Below are positions 47,068-60,045 of a stretch of DNA of 64,000 nt, one piece after another; the stretch's first letter is position 1; the number at the start of each line of letters is the position of its first letter. The translations under genes were made by a program, and so were the position numbers. The stretch is taken from NCBI GenBank assembly GCA_029891385.1, contig CM057233.1, forward strand, positions 28,007,852 to 28,071,851. Reading direction: 5' to 3'. The notes below the pieces were generated by a model. The model had not been told where the DNA came from and did no database searches. It saw only the letters and a program-made list of their open reading frames with translations. Source of the DNA: Erythroxylum novogranatense. Taxonomy: Eukaryota; Streptophyta; Magnoliopsida; Malpighiales; Erythroxylaceae.

Positions 47068-50000
47068 GGCGAATGGGATGGGCGACCATGCAATCCATCC
47101 CATTCGTTCATTTATCTGACGGCTATATTGATCGGATCTGCCGTCCATTTAATCCGTGATTTACATTTACGCTTTTTCATGTAATCGGCGGCTATATTTA
47201 GTCGATCTCCTTCTTCGTCCATTTATTTAATCGGTATTTGTTTATTGAATGTTGTTTCTTAGCGCGCGATATACACGCAATCTTGACACAATCTTCAATC
47301 TTGAGGCGCAATCTTACATTGTAATATTTTTTAAGCGACTAAGCATGAGCCGACCGCCAATCGTGCCTTATCCTTTGCTTATATGTGTTCATATCTCTTC
47401 ATTCATGTTGTGTCCTTCTCTCTCTTTGTTTTTCCTCTACGCCCTTGCGTTCCTCTGCTTTCTCAATTTGTTGTTGTCGAAAGAGTATCGGTGGTTTCCT
47501 CAGATTCGTGTTATCGTAGCTGTTGTTGTCGAAAGAGTATCGGTGGTTTCCTCATTCTGTTGTCCTGGTTGTTATTCTTTGTTGATTGGTGAACTTGATA
47601 CTCTTCCTTGAGAACAATAAGCTGCGATATTCATCTGATATCCATGATCAGATATAAGAAGATGAAGCTGCGTAAAGAAGATTTACAAATTCACGGTTTC
47701 GAGTTGGTCTTAGGTTTAAACCGTGTTACTTGTAAATCTTCTTAGCGTTTTCTTATCCTCTCTTATCTCTGTGTCGATATCGTGGTTGTCATAAATTGTT
47801 GTTTGATCGTTCTTGTGAATTTGTTGTTCTTTGTCGAAAGAGTTGCTTCATGTTGCTTTTGTCCTTTGTTACTTGTAAATCTTCTTTTAGGAATTTTTTT
47901 GTTTGTCTGATGGTTTAAGTATTTGGCTATTATTCTTTGTAGTGCGGACTTGGATATGAGGATATTTATCGGATATTGTAACCGTAAATTGCAAAATTTG
48001 CTACTTCACCCGCCGAAAGGCGTAGTCTTGAAAGCATAAGGTTTTTTTGTTTGTCAGATGGTTTCAGTATTTGGCTATTTTTGTTGTAGTGGAGACTTGG
48101 ATATGAGGATATTTATCGGATATTGTAGCTTCATAAATTGCAAAATTGCTACTTCACCGTGAAGCGTAGTCTGAAGCATAAGGTTGTTTAAGGTTTTCAC
48201 CAAGCTGCAAGTCGGAGGTTTTGGTGTGTCTGAGATGTTTTTGAAGGGCTAGCAGACTTGGATAGGAGATTTTTCATGTTGCCATCTGTAACACGGATGG
48301 CTCGAATAAAATCGTAGTGAGACTTACGAAAAAGTGCCCCAAGCGAAGGCGTAGTCGGACTTAGCGGTGAGAGATTTATCATAAATTACAAAAATTACTT
48401 CACCACCATCATCCTCTTTCCTTGTACATATATTTTCTCGTATCGAAGCGAACTCCTCTGAAAGCGAAGTTTCTGATTATCACGGGAATCATCTGCTTTA
48501 ATCGAAAATGGATCGTTCAATAAAAAGGCATGTAGTGCAGACTTGGATATAAGCGATTCATCGTCGATCTTTGTCCATATAACTTCTGAAATTGCGGCTT
48601 TGAAAAGTTTTATTCGTATATATATTAGAAGCGAATGGGATGGGCGAGCATGCAATCTATCCCATTAAGTTTTATATCACGCAATCTTGACCTGATCTTC
48701 AATCTTGAGCCGCAATCTTCATTGTAATATTTTGTAGGAGCACCGCGCGACTGACCGCTTAATCGTGCCTTATCACTGCTTATATGTGTTCATATCTCTT
48801 CATTCATGTTGTGTCCTTTCTCTCTCTTTGTTTTCCTCTACGCCCTTGCGTTCCTCACCTTTCTCCATTTGTTGTTGTCGAAAGAGTATCGATGGTTTCC
48901 TCAGTTCGTGTTATCGTAGGCTGCTTGTTGTCGAAAAGTATCGATGGTTTCCTCTGTTCTGTTGTCCTGTTTGTTGTTCTTTGTTGATTGGTGAACACTG
49001 ATACTCTTTCGCGAGGAACAATAAATTGCGATGATACGACAAGGTATCGCGAGAGATAAGAGAAGATGAGCTGCGTAAAGAAGATTTACAAATTCACGGT
49101 TTCGGTTGGTCTTAGGTTTAAACCGTGTTACTTGTAAATCTTCTTAGCGTTTTCTTATCCTCTCTTATCTACGTATCGGTTATCGTGGTTGTCATAAATT
49201 ATTGTTTGATGCGTTCTTGTAATTTATTGTTCTTTGTCGAAAGAGTTGCTTCATGTTGCTTTTGTCCTTTGTTACTTGTAAATCTTCTTTTAGGAATTTT
49301 TTTTGTTTGTCTGATGAGTTTAAGTATTTGGCTATTATTCTTTGTGAGTGCGAGACTTGGATATGAGGATATTTATCGAGATATTGTAGCCATAAATTGC
49401 AACCGCTGCTTCTTCACCGGTGAGCGTAGTCTTGAAGCATAAGGTTTTTTTGTTTGTCTGATGGTTTCGTATTTGGCTATTTTCTTTTGTAGTCACAGAC
49501 TTGGATATGAGGATATTTATCGGATATTGTAGCTTCATAAATTACAAATGCTACTTCACCGGTGAAGCGTAGTCTGAAGCATAAGGTTGTTTAAGGTTTT
49601 CACTGCTACTGAGTCGGAGGTTTTGGGTGTGTCTGAGATGTTTTTGAGGCTCTGCAGACTTGGATATGAGGAGATTTTCATGTTGCCATCTGTAACACGG
49701 ATGGCTCGAATAAGAATCGTGGTCGAGACTTACGAAAAGAGTGCCCCCAAACGAGGCGTAGTCGGACTTAGCGGTGAGGAGATTTATCATAAATTGCAAA
49801 GCTATTACTTCACCACCATCATCCTCTTTCCTTGTACATATATTTTCTCATATCGAAGCGAACTCCTCTGTGAAAGCGAAGTTTCGATTATCACGAGAAT
49901 CATCGCTTTAATCGAAAATGGATCGTCAATGAAAGAAAACGTGTAGTGCGGAGACTTGGATATGGCGATTCATCGTCGATCTTTGTCCATATAACTTCTG

Positions 50001-51495
50001 AAATTGCAGCTTTGAAAAGTTTTATTACGTATATATATTAGGCGAATGGGATGGGCGAGCATGCAATCTATCCCATTAAGTTTTATATCGCGCAATCTTG
50101 ACACAATCTTGAATCTTGAGCGCAATCTTACATTTGTAATATTTTGTGAGGCGACCGCCTTGAGACTGACGCCAATCGTGCCACTTATCCTTTGCTTATA
50201 TGTGTTCATATCTCTTCATTCATGTTGTGTCCTTTCTCTCTCTTTGTTTTTCCTCTACGCCCTTGCGTTCCTCTGCTTTCTCCAATTTGTTGTTGTCGAA
50301 AAGTATCGGTGGTTTCCTCCGTTCGTGTTGTCGTAGCATTGTTGTTGTCGAAAGAGTATCGATAGTTTCCTCTGTTCTGTTGTCCTGGCATTTGTTCTTT
50401 GTTGATTGGTGAACAACGATACTCTTCGCGGGAACAATAAACTGCGATGACCTGACAATTATCCTGAAGATAAGAAGATGAGAGCTGCGTAAAGAAGATT
50501 TCAAATTCGGTTTCCGGTTGGTCTTAGGTTTAACCGTGTTACTTGTAAATCTTCTTAACGCGTTTTCTTATCCTCTCTTATCTACGTGTCGATATCGTGG
50601 TTGTCATATTTTATTGTTTGAGTCGTTCTTGTGAATGTTGTTCTTTGTCGAAAGAGTTGCTTCATGTTGCTTTTGTCCTTTGTTACTTGTAAATCTTCTT
50701 TTAGAATTTTTTTTGTTTGTCTGATGGTTTCGTATTTGGCTATTGTTCTGTAGTGGAGACTTGGATATGAGGATATTTATTAGATATTGTAGCCATAAAT
50801 TGCAAAATTGCTACTTCACCTTGAATGGCGTAGTCTGAAGCATAAGGTTTTTTTTTGTTTGTCTGATGGTTTAGTATTTGGCTATTTTTCTTTGTAGTGG
50901 AGACTTGGATATGAGGATATTTATCGGATATTGTAGCTTCATAAATACAATTGCTACTTCTTCAATGAGAAGCGTAGTCTTGAAGCATAAAGTTGTTTAA
51001 GGTTTTTCCAGCTGCAAGTCGGAGGTTTTGGTGTGTCAGATGTTTTCGAGGCTACAGACTTGGATATGAGGAGATTTTTCATGTTGCCATCGTAAACGGA
51101 TGGCTCGAATAAAGAATCGTGGTCGAGACTTACGAAAAGAGTGCCCCCTACTTGAAAGGCGTAGTCGGACTTAGCGGTGAGGAGATTTATCATAAATTGC
51201 AAAACATTACTTCACCACCATCATCCTCTTTCCTTGTACATATATTTTCTCATATAGAAGCGAACTCCTGTGTAAGCAGAAGTTTCTGATTATCACGGAG
51301 AATCATACGCTTTAATCTGAAAATGGATCGTTCATGAAAGAAAGGCATGAGTGCGAGACTTGGATATGGCAGATTCATCGTCGATCTTTGTCCATATAAC
51401 TTCTGAAGGCTGCAGCTTTGAAAAGTTTTATTCGTATATATATTAGGCGAATGGGATGGGCGAGCATGCAATCTATCCCATTAAGTTTTATGTCT
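47068..51495 (+). repeat. Three-unit tandem array, second copy
   Basis: Unit markers GCGAATGGGATGG occur near 47069, 48631, 50042 and 51447, giving units of about 1561, 1411 and 1405 bp, each slightly shorter than in copy 1. Unit number and order are the same, as expected for one locus represented twice. Confidence 0.85.
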
Positions 51496-51499
51496 TAGT

Positions 51500-54400
51500 T
51501 TGATTCTGCAACTTTTACGCTTTATGTCTTACTTGATGTGCTTTTCACTTTTCAATATCTCACTTTGATCGTTTCACTGTATCGTCTAAGCTTCTGAATT
51601 CGGAGGTTATTTGCTTTGCTTTCCATCGTGCCTTTTCTCACCTCTAAGAGACGAAGTGTAAAATATAACCGGAGTTGAAAAATGAGCGAAGTTTTAATCT
51701 TAGGAGTTGAAAAAGTAGGCGAAGTTTAAAATATACTTAGGAGTTGAAAAAGTAGGCGAAGTTAACAATCGACGGAGAATACAAAAGTGGCGAAGACATA
51801 AAGACAGAGACAGCGACGATCTGAAGAAAAGCGAGGCGAAACCTGTGAGACGAATCTGAAAGCGACGGGGTTTTAACTTTTCGATATCTTACTTTCATCG
51901 TTTCACTTATGGTCTCGCTTCTTGGTGAGAGGTGATTTGCTTCTTCTATCGTCGGCTTCTTAATTGGAGGTGATTTGCTTTGCTTTGCTTTCAATAAATG
52001 CTTTTCTCACCTCTAACTAGGCGAAGAAGGGAAAAGCGGTGAGGTTAAAATCATTGCGATTGGAAAAGTTGGCGAAGTTCTAAATATAAGCGGACTTGAA
52101 AAAGTAGGCGAACTTAAAAATCGATGGACTTGAAAAAGTTGGCGAAGTTAAAAATATAAAGGGGTTGAAAAAGTATACCAAGTTAACAATACACGGAGAA
52201 TACAAAAGTCGGGCGAAGACATAAAGGCAGAGGCAGCGGGCAATCTGACGATACGGACCATAAGTTCAAAGCTTTGCAATTTATATTTTCTCAGATAATA
52301 TCGATACACAGTGAAAAATCTCATATAGAAAGTAAGTAACTAATTTTACCTTGTCCTCTGCAAGTACTTTAAAGACATGTTTTGGACCCCGTAATCTACT
52401 ACGTGTGTATTGGGATGGGAGTTGAGAAAGTGAAGCGAAGTTCAAAATCGATGGATTGAAAAAGTGGCGAAGTCTTAAATATAGGCGGAGTTTAAAAAGT
52501 TGGCGAAGTTTAAAATATAAGCGGAGTTCAAAAGTGAGCGAAGTTAACAATCTGAGCGAAGTATACAAAAGTGAGGCGAAGACATAAAGGCAGGGCGAAA
52601 GCGAGGCGTGCTGCGAAAACAGCAGACGATGTAATCTGTTTTCATTAACTCATGCATTTGTACATCTAGATATCTGACTCTCATGAAAAGCTGAAAAATG
52701 AGATTGACCTCTAACTATGCCCAAAACACATTAACGTCTCCACTTATCTTTGAATGAGAAAATCATCGAAGGAAAATCGGTGAAAGCGAAAATCAGTGAA
52801 GAAAATCAGTGAAGCGAAAATCAGCTGAAAAAAATTCAGTGAAGGAAAATCAGTGAAACAAAAATCAAGTGAACCGAAAATCAATTTGAGCAGAAAATCA
52901 GTTGAAACAAAAATCAGTGAACCGAAAATCAGTGAAACAAAAATCATTTGAAGCGAAAACCAGTGAAGCAAAATCAAATTGAAGGAAAATCAGTGAAACA
53001 AAAAAACAATTGAAGCAAAAATCAATGAAGCAAAAATCAATGAAGCAAAAATCAGGTGAAGGAAAATCGGTGAAGCGAAAACCAGAAGCGAAAATCAATT
53101 GAAAAGAAAGCGATCAGTGCATAGATCGGTGTTTCGGGATAACTTGAGCTATAGAGCTCAAATGACCCGATTCTTGAAGCATTGGATTCTAACATATTTC
53201 TTTATCTTCTAAACCTCTCGAGTCATCCACTCCACTCTCAACATGCTATAATCTCACTTAAACTTACATCATCCATCTACCCATGAATTCCAAAATAATG
53301 CTAACAACTTACTTAATCAATCTAATCATGCTTAATTTTAAAAAAATATTTTGGGCTTTGACACTTTTCTTGAATTCTTTATTCTTTTAAGTCTTCTTTA
53401 TTTAAATCGTCCTTGCATGGTCTTTTATGTCTAAATTTCTCGAGACAATGCTACTCTGAGATGGGTGGACAAGCGAGTTGAACGACGAAGGTTATAAATA
53501 AAAGTCGAAATCGACATATTATTTATGCTTTCGCATTCTCCGTCTTTTTGTTAGTTTGTTTTCATTCAAATCATATATGTCAAGTCGTTTTACTTAACAT
53601 GCGATTCAATAGGTTAAAATGCATAGATTTTTCTCTCGCGTAGATTGAGTTTTCAATTAATAGGTAACACTTGACTAACGTCTCCTTATCTTTGAATGAA
53701 AATCATCGAAGGAAAATCAATTGAAGCAATCAATCGGAAAAGAAAATCAGTGAAGCGAAAATCAATGAAAAAAATTCAATTGAAGGAAAATCAATTTGAA
53801 ACAAAAATCAGGTGAACCAAAAATCAAATTTGAGCGAAAATCAATGAAACAAAAATCAGGTGAGCGAAAATCATTTGAAACAAAAATCATTGAAGCGAAA
53901 ACCAGTGAAGCAAAAATCATTGAAGGAAAATCATTGAAACAAAAAACAGGTGAAGCGAAAATCGGTGAAGCAAAATCGGTGAAGCAAAAATCAATTTGAA
54001 GAAAATCGGTGAAGCGAAAACCGGTGAAGCGAAAATCATTGAAATAAAAATCAATTGAAAAGAAAGCGATCAGTGCATAGATCGGTGTTTTCGGGATAAC
54101 TTGGCTATAGAGCTCCAAATGATCCGATTCTTGAAGCATTGGATTCTAACATATTTCTTTATCTTCTAAACCTCTCAAGTCATCCACTCCACTCTCAACA
54201 TGCTATAATCTCACTTAAACTTACATCATCCATCTACCCATGAATTCCAAAATAATGCTAACAACTTACTTAATCAATCTAATCATGCTTAATTTTAAAA
54301 AAAATATTTTGGGCTGACACTTTTCTTGAATTCTTTATTCTTTTCGTCTTCTTTATTTAAATGCGTCCTTTGCATGGTCTTTTATGTCTAAATTTCTCGG

Positions 54401-54620
54401 ACAATGCTACTACTGGATGGGTGGACAACGGTTGAACACGAAGGTTATAAATAAAAGTCGAAGTCAACATATTATTTATGCTTTCGCATTCTCGTCTTTT
54501 TGTTCGTTTGTTTTTCATTCAAATCATATATGTCAAGTCGTTTTACTTAACATGCGATTCAATAGGTTAAAATGCATAGATTTTTCTCTTGCGTAGATTG
54601 AGTTTTCAATTAATAGGTAC
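51500..54620. repeat. Minisatellite blocks, second copy
   Basis: 51600-52620 matches 24240-25265 (GAAAAAGTAGGCGAAGTT units). 52726-53666 and 53667-54620 match the two direct repeats with the 17-bp AAAATCAGTGAAGCG minisatellite. Open frames on the minus strand (52744-53098, 53762-54139) translate to FxSLIFASLIF-like periodic peptides from the minisatellite and are not genes. Confidence 0.75.
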
Positions 54621-57000
54621 AATCTTAGCCGCTTGTATAATAATGTCAAACCTTGCCAATAGCGTGTTGCGGAGTAAACGAACGATTCACGTTTCAATTC
54701 ATACATGATAAGACTTCTACAACCGAATCATATTGATTTATTTGTGGCGAGAAATACACGTAACCCCAAAATGTATGAATGACTCGAAGCTGTTTTCTTT
54801 TATGCAATAATCTTTAGCTGGTATGATAATGTCGATTCCTCCCAAATACCAATAACGTATTCCTGAGTATGCAAAATGAGGATTTGCAAAGAAGAGGACG
54901 AGAACACAGTTGGCGTTTCAATTCATAGGTGATAGATTTCTTACACTACTACGGTGAGTTTACCTTCTACAATTATTTTATGTTTTTCGCGAGGAAGCGG
55001 ACCGAGCAGATTGTAATTGTTGACCTGACGGTTTGACATCTGTATTTCTTCATGCAATAATCTTCTAGCGGTATGATAATGTCAATTCTGCCAAATACCA
55101 ATCACGTATTCGAGTAAGCAAAATCGGAATTTTGCCAAGAAGAGGACCATACTTGATTGGCGATTCAATTCATAGGTGAAAGATTTCTTACACTACTCAC
55201 TGACGGGTTGACCTACAATTATTTTTGTTTTTCAAGAAGAAAAGCGACCATATGATTGCTTGATTCTTTGAGAACATGTTATTGATTGAGTTATATAACT
55301 AACTCAAACTGATTAAATAATTCACGTGCTTTGGTTTAAATCATTTTTGCATGATACATTTTCTTGCCGTCTACTTTTGCCTGACTTTAAATGCTTTTGC
55401 TTCCATCCTTTTGAACTTGTGTTTGCTTTTGACTTAGTCTTGTTTTCATCGTCTCCTTTTTCATAATTATTTGTACTTCATCGAAATCATTTATGTTAAG
55501 TCGTTTTGAGTTAACAATCTCCTCCTTTTTAGCTGAGAGATTTCTTACATCGGGTAGATTGACGTTGAATTAATAGGTAATGTCAAACACTTCCAATAGC
55601 GTATTGCGAAGTAAACACCGAGGAGATTAAGAAGACACCTTTTCTTGTATGGAATAATGTTCTAGCGGTATAATAATGTCGATTCACCCAAGCGTATTGA
55701 AGAAGTAAGCAAACATGAGCGAAATTAGAAGAAGAGCACGAGTAGAGATCGGCGTTTCAATTCATAGTGATAAAATTATTATACCGTCTACTGGACACGA
55801 GTTGACCTTACAATTATTATTCTCTTCTTAGAAATTACTATCATTGTTTTCCTTTACTTTTCTTCGTGGCGGGTTCACCTTCTCGATCATTTGCTCTTCT
55901 TTTGAAGCTCGGCTTTTGCATCCTTTATCAATCAATCATTCGAGGCCATTTCTTTGGCATCAAAATAACTTAAACGAAATTTTATACATACGCATTTGCG
56001 GTTACTCCCCAAAATGTATGAATCATTTCACATCTCTTTGTCTTGTATCAATAATCTTATAGCGCTATGATAATCTCGATTCGACCAAATGCCAATAACC
56101 TATTCGAAATAAGCAAAATGAGGACTACTGAAGACAAGAAGAGGACCATAACAAGATTGACGTTTCAATTCATAGGTCATAAAGCGATTAAGTAATTCAC
56201 CGTGGTTTGCTTTAAATGCATTTTTGACATACGCTTTTACTCGGTCTACTTTTGCTGACTTTAAATGCCTTTTGCTTCCGTCTGGTTTGCTTCCATCGCT
56301 TTTCAACTTGTGTTTGCTTTTGAACTTAGTCTTGTTTTCATCGTCTCCTTTTTCATCATTATTTGTACTTCATCGAAATCATTGATGTCAAATTGTTTTG
56401 ACTTAACAATCTCTTCCTTTTAAGCTGCGAAGTTTCTTGTGTCAAATTTGGATTGGCGTTTCAATTAATCGTATAATGTCAAACCTGCACTTGGCGTATT
56501 CTTGAAAGCGCGAAGCAGATTAACGTTTTAATTCATAGGTCGGACCGTCATAATTTTTACTTGTGGCAAGGAAAGACCAGTAGCGCCAAAATGTTTGAAC
56601 GAGAAGGCGTGCTTTTCTTGTATGGAATAATCTTCTAACTAGTATAATAATGTCGATTCACGCCAAAAACATATTGTAGAAGTAAGCAAACATGAGCGAA
56701 ATTAGAAGAAGAGCACCACGATGAGATCGGCGTTTCAATTCATAGGTGATAAAATTATTATACGTGCTACTCGGGACGAGTTGACCTTCTACAATTATTT
56801 GCTCTTCTTGGAAATTACTATCGTTGTTTGCCTTTCGTTTCTTCTATGGGTCTTCTACAATCATTTCCTTTTCTTAGAAGCTTGCCTTTTGCATCCCTTT
56901 GTCAATCGATCATTCAAGAGCAATTTCTTTGGCATCAAAATAACTTAGAACGATATTTGATCGTAAATCAGCACTCCATTGACACCTTTATATTCTAACT
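54621..57000. repeat. Diverged tandem repeats upstream of the Helitron gene, second copy
   Basis: Matches 27281-29690, with the same recurring ATAATGTCGATTC motif and the same pair of long direct repeats. No gene seen. Confidence 0.65.
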
Positions 57001-57440
57001 TCTTACTGTTCTCCTCTCTTAATCCTTAAACCAAATCTATCGACCCATTGAAACATTTTCTCCACCAAACTTTACTTCTCTCGACTACCCTCTTCTTTAG
57101 TTATCAAATTCATAGTTCTAGATTCTAAGCATTTATACTCCATTTTTTCAGTTCTCGTGCTTATTCTCTTTGCATTCTTGGAGTACTAAGGTATATATGT
57201 TTAGGTAAAATAAATTTTGAGTCAAAATTCTCTGTTGTTATTTATTAACTTTGAATAGAGCATATTCTCCTTTCTACGTTGTGGCTGCATGTATACTCTA
57301 TTTTTGTAGTTAAATTAAATAATTTTTTTATATAAATTACCTTTAGTTGTTTAAATGGTTTGTATTCATGTTTGCTCGACATATTGTTTATTAGGTCATA
57401 AACATAATGTTTATTTATTAATGTTCTTTGTGATACATCG
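57001..57440 (+). promoter_or_regulatory. CT-rich leader and leader intron of the Helitron gene, second copy
   Basis: Corresponds to about 29700-30140, with TTCTCCTCTCTTAATCC and AGTACTAAGGTATATATG retained. Confidence 0.35.
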
Positions 57441-58692
57441 AAGATCATGAATGGATAGATCAGGGCGTTTATATTATGTCGATTCCTCGGTATTTACATA
57501 TGGATAGAAATGCTAAAAGGCGTCAAAATTATGCTCAAATGCGAATGAAAAAAACAAGAATTGTTGCGACGACGTAGAAAATCGGTGGCAAAACACATCT
57601 TCCACTTCATCTACACTTCATGAAAAATTACTCCTCAGCGGAAGGAATCTTTCATTAATATCGAACCTTCCACGGTCGACTTCCAAGTTATGAACCCTCT
57701 TACATAAATGAAGGTAAGCTGTTTTACAATATTTGAAACTATTTCCAACCTAATTACTCCACATCATTATAATGTCCTTTTATCGTTTCAAGGGATAAAT
57801 CATCGCACATCTCCTACAACATTAACATTGTTCTGAAATTTACGGTTGGTGAGCGGCTCCCTTTTTGTTGAAGATTGTCAATATTATGCATAAGCGATTT
57901 TACCTTGAACCTCCATCGTTTTGTTGTTCGTCGGGACAAATTTCTATTATTGCTCCTCGGATGCCTTATGCTTTAAAGTCTTTGTTTCTAAATAGCGACG
58001 AAGAATCCGAACATTTCAGAAAGAATGTTCATACATATAATAACAATGTAGCTTTCACTTCCTATGGAGCGGATATGATCGTGGTGACAAAAAACACAAT
58101 GGGAGTTTATACATTCGTGTTCAAGGACAAGTTTACCATTTCCTTGACGGTTTAGTGTCGACAAGCAATAAAGTATATGGAATCCAACTTTATTTCTTTG
58201 ATATCGATGAAGAACTACAACAAAGGCTCGGCGGTTGTGATAAACTTCGTGAAAGTACCTTGAAGGCGATTATGACAATTCTTCAAGATAACCCTTATGC
58301 TAGGTTCTTTCGTAGTCTTAAAGATATTCCTTCCTTGAAAATCACCAGTTATTACGAGATGTTATCCGGGTCTTGATCGGTAGCGTTTACAATCTTCCAT
58401 TTGCATCCCAGTAGGCTGCTATATGGACTGGCCCGATGATGAACAACATGATAAATCTCCTCATATCCAAGTCTCGATCCTTTCGGTTGAACTATAAATT
58501 CAATCTTATTATGCATGCTACGACCCGCTTCAATACCCACTACTGTTTCCACAGGGTGAATCGGGATGGCATCCTCGCATTAAGCGGTTAAATTCTCGAA
58601 CAAACGGCACCAATGGTTACGATCAAACAAGCGGTGCTCCTTTAAACACTTTTACTCAGCAATTGAATTATTTGCTCTCGAAAACATAGGTT
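57441..58692 (+). pseudogene. Helitron transposase, N-terminal region (copy 2)
   Basis: A 96-codon frame (57865-58155) and a 73-codon frame (58155-58376) cover HKRFYLEPPSFCCSSGQISI, SDEESEHFRKNVHTYNNNVA and IQLYFFDIDEELQQRLGGC. They are more continuous here than in copy 1. The downstream part (GW block) is again split. The start codon is not certain because the basic N-terminal stretch near 57570 is frame-shifted. Confidence 0.75.
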
Positions 58693-58779
58693 AGTTATAC
58701 GCTTATTACCTTGGTTCCGACATATTGTCTAATTGGGCAAAACTAATTTATCATTTTTTCTTACTATTACTAATTACTC

Positions 58780-60045
58780 GAGGACGGATGCAAACATGGC
58801 GTAGTATCTGCGAGAGAGTATTACGCCATCGACTTCAAATGAGAAGTTATGATGAATCCATGCTTATCCACGACTTAAGACTACTACAACAATTAGTTGT
58901 TGGTTCTTATATAAAGATTGAAACATCACGGCTTGAATTCCATAGGAAAAAGCGAGCTAAATCGATCATCGAAATTTTCGAGGTGTTTTAGATAGCGTTA
59001 ATATTGGTCAAATGAAGCTTCTACAATTGGCCGTGAGTTGTCCTCGACTTCATTTATCGGTGACGAGGACATGAAGCGGCGTATTATCTAGATGCAATGG
59101 CTCTGGTGCAAAATATGGCAAACCAGATTTTTTCTCACTATGACTTACGACCCTGTGTGAAGGAAATACAAGAGAATCTTAAATTCCATGAAAAGCACAA
59201 GAGAGACCAGTTATTGTGCGAGTGTTGAGGCGAAATTTGAAATTCTGAAAATCAACGATCAAAAGCGAATATTTGGAGATGTTGCGCATTTGTTTACGTA
59301 ATTGAATTTCAAAAGCGTGGATTCCCTCATGCTCACTTGCTTACAATACTTGACCACAATTTAAGGCTGTTGAATCCAGATTCCTATGATCAAATCATAT
59401 CGGTGAAATACCTAATCGATGATAATTCTAGATTATATTCTCTTGTCATTAAGCACATGATCCACGGTCCTTGTGGTTTTATGAACAAGCGGTGCCCGCA
59501 TGAGAAATGGTGTATGCAAAAGTCATTACCCAGTTTTACTCCTTTCCTTGTCCATGGCGAAGACGTTATCCGTGCTATAGGCGTAGAGATAATGGAAGAA
59601 AAGTTAAAATATCCGGACATGAGGTTGATAATAGATGGGTGGTTCCTCATAATCCGTACCTTCGATGTTGCTTGTTGCCACATTAATGTTGAAATATGTT
59701 CCTTTGTGAAGCTTGTTAAATATTTATACAAATATGTATTTAAGGGCCACGACCTTGTCAACTTTAGCGTCAGCGACCAAGAAACCAGATGCGATATTCG
59801 CGAAATCACAAATTTCAAGAAAGTAGTTGGATTTCACCCCGAGCTTTATGGCGCATATATGAATTCCGCCTGCGAGATTAATCCATCCATCTATATACTC
59901 CAAGTTCACCTTCGGATCGACAATCTGTTTCCTTCGCTAAAGATGCTAATTTGTCTTATTTATTGAGGAATATTGACTTCTCCAAAACAATCTTGTGAAT
60001 TTTTAGGACCAATTCAACAAATCAAAAGGCTGCGAAATTAAATAT
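58780..60045 (+). pseudogene. Helitron Rep domain (copy 2), best-preserved catalytic region
   Basis: A 67-codon run (58788-58991) carries MRSYDESMLIHDLRLLQQLV and YIKIETSRLEFHRKK. From about 59280 to 59966 one uninterrupted frame holds FQKRGFPHAHLL (histidines at 59328-59336), then VKYLYKYVFKGHD (tyrosines at 59721-59735), then MNSACEINPSIY. Both catalytic motifs are therefore in one frame here, about 131 codons apart. A break remains upstream around motif 1 (about 59130), where copy 1 has a different error. Confidence 0.85.

Noticed and set aside
52744..54139. Minus-strand frames with periodic SLIFASLIF-like peptides resembling a repeat protein
   Set aside because: The periodicity is that of the 17-bp minisatellite read in shifting frames, and it is not kept in the better-quality first copy.
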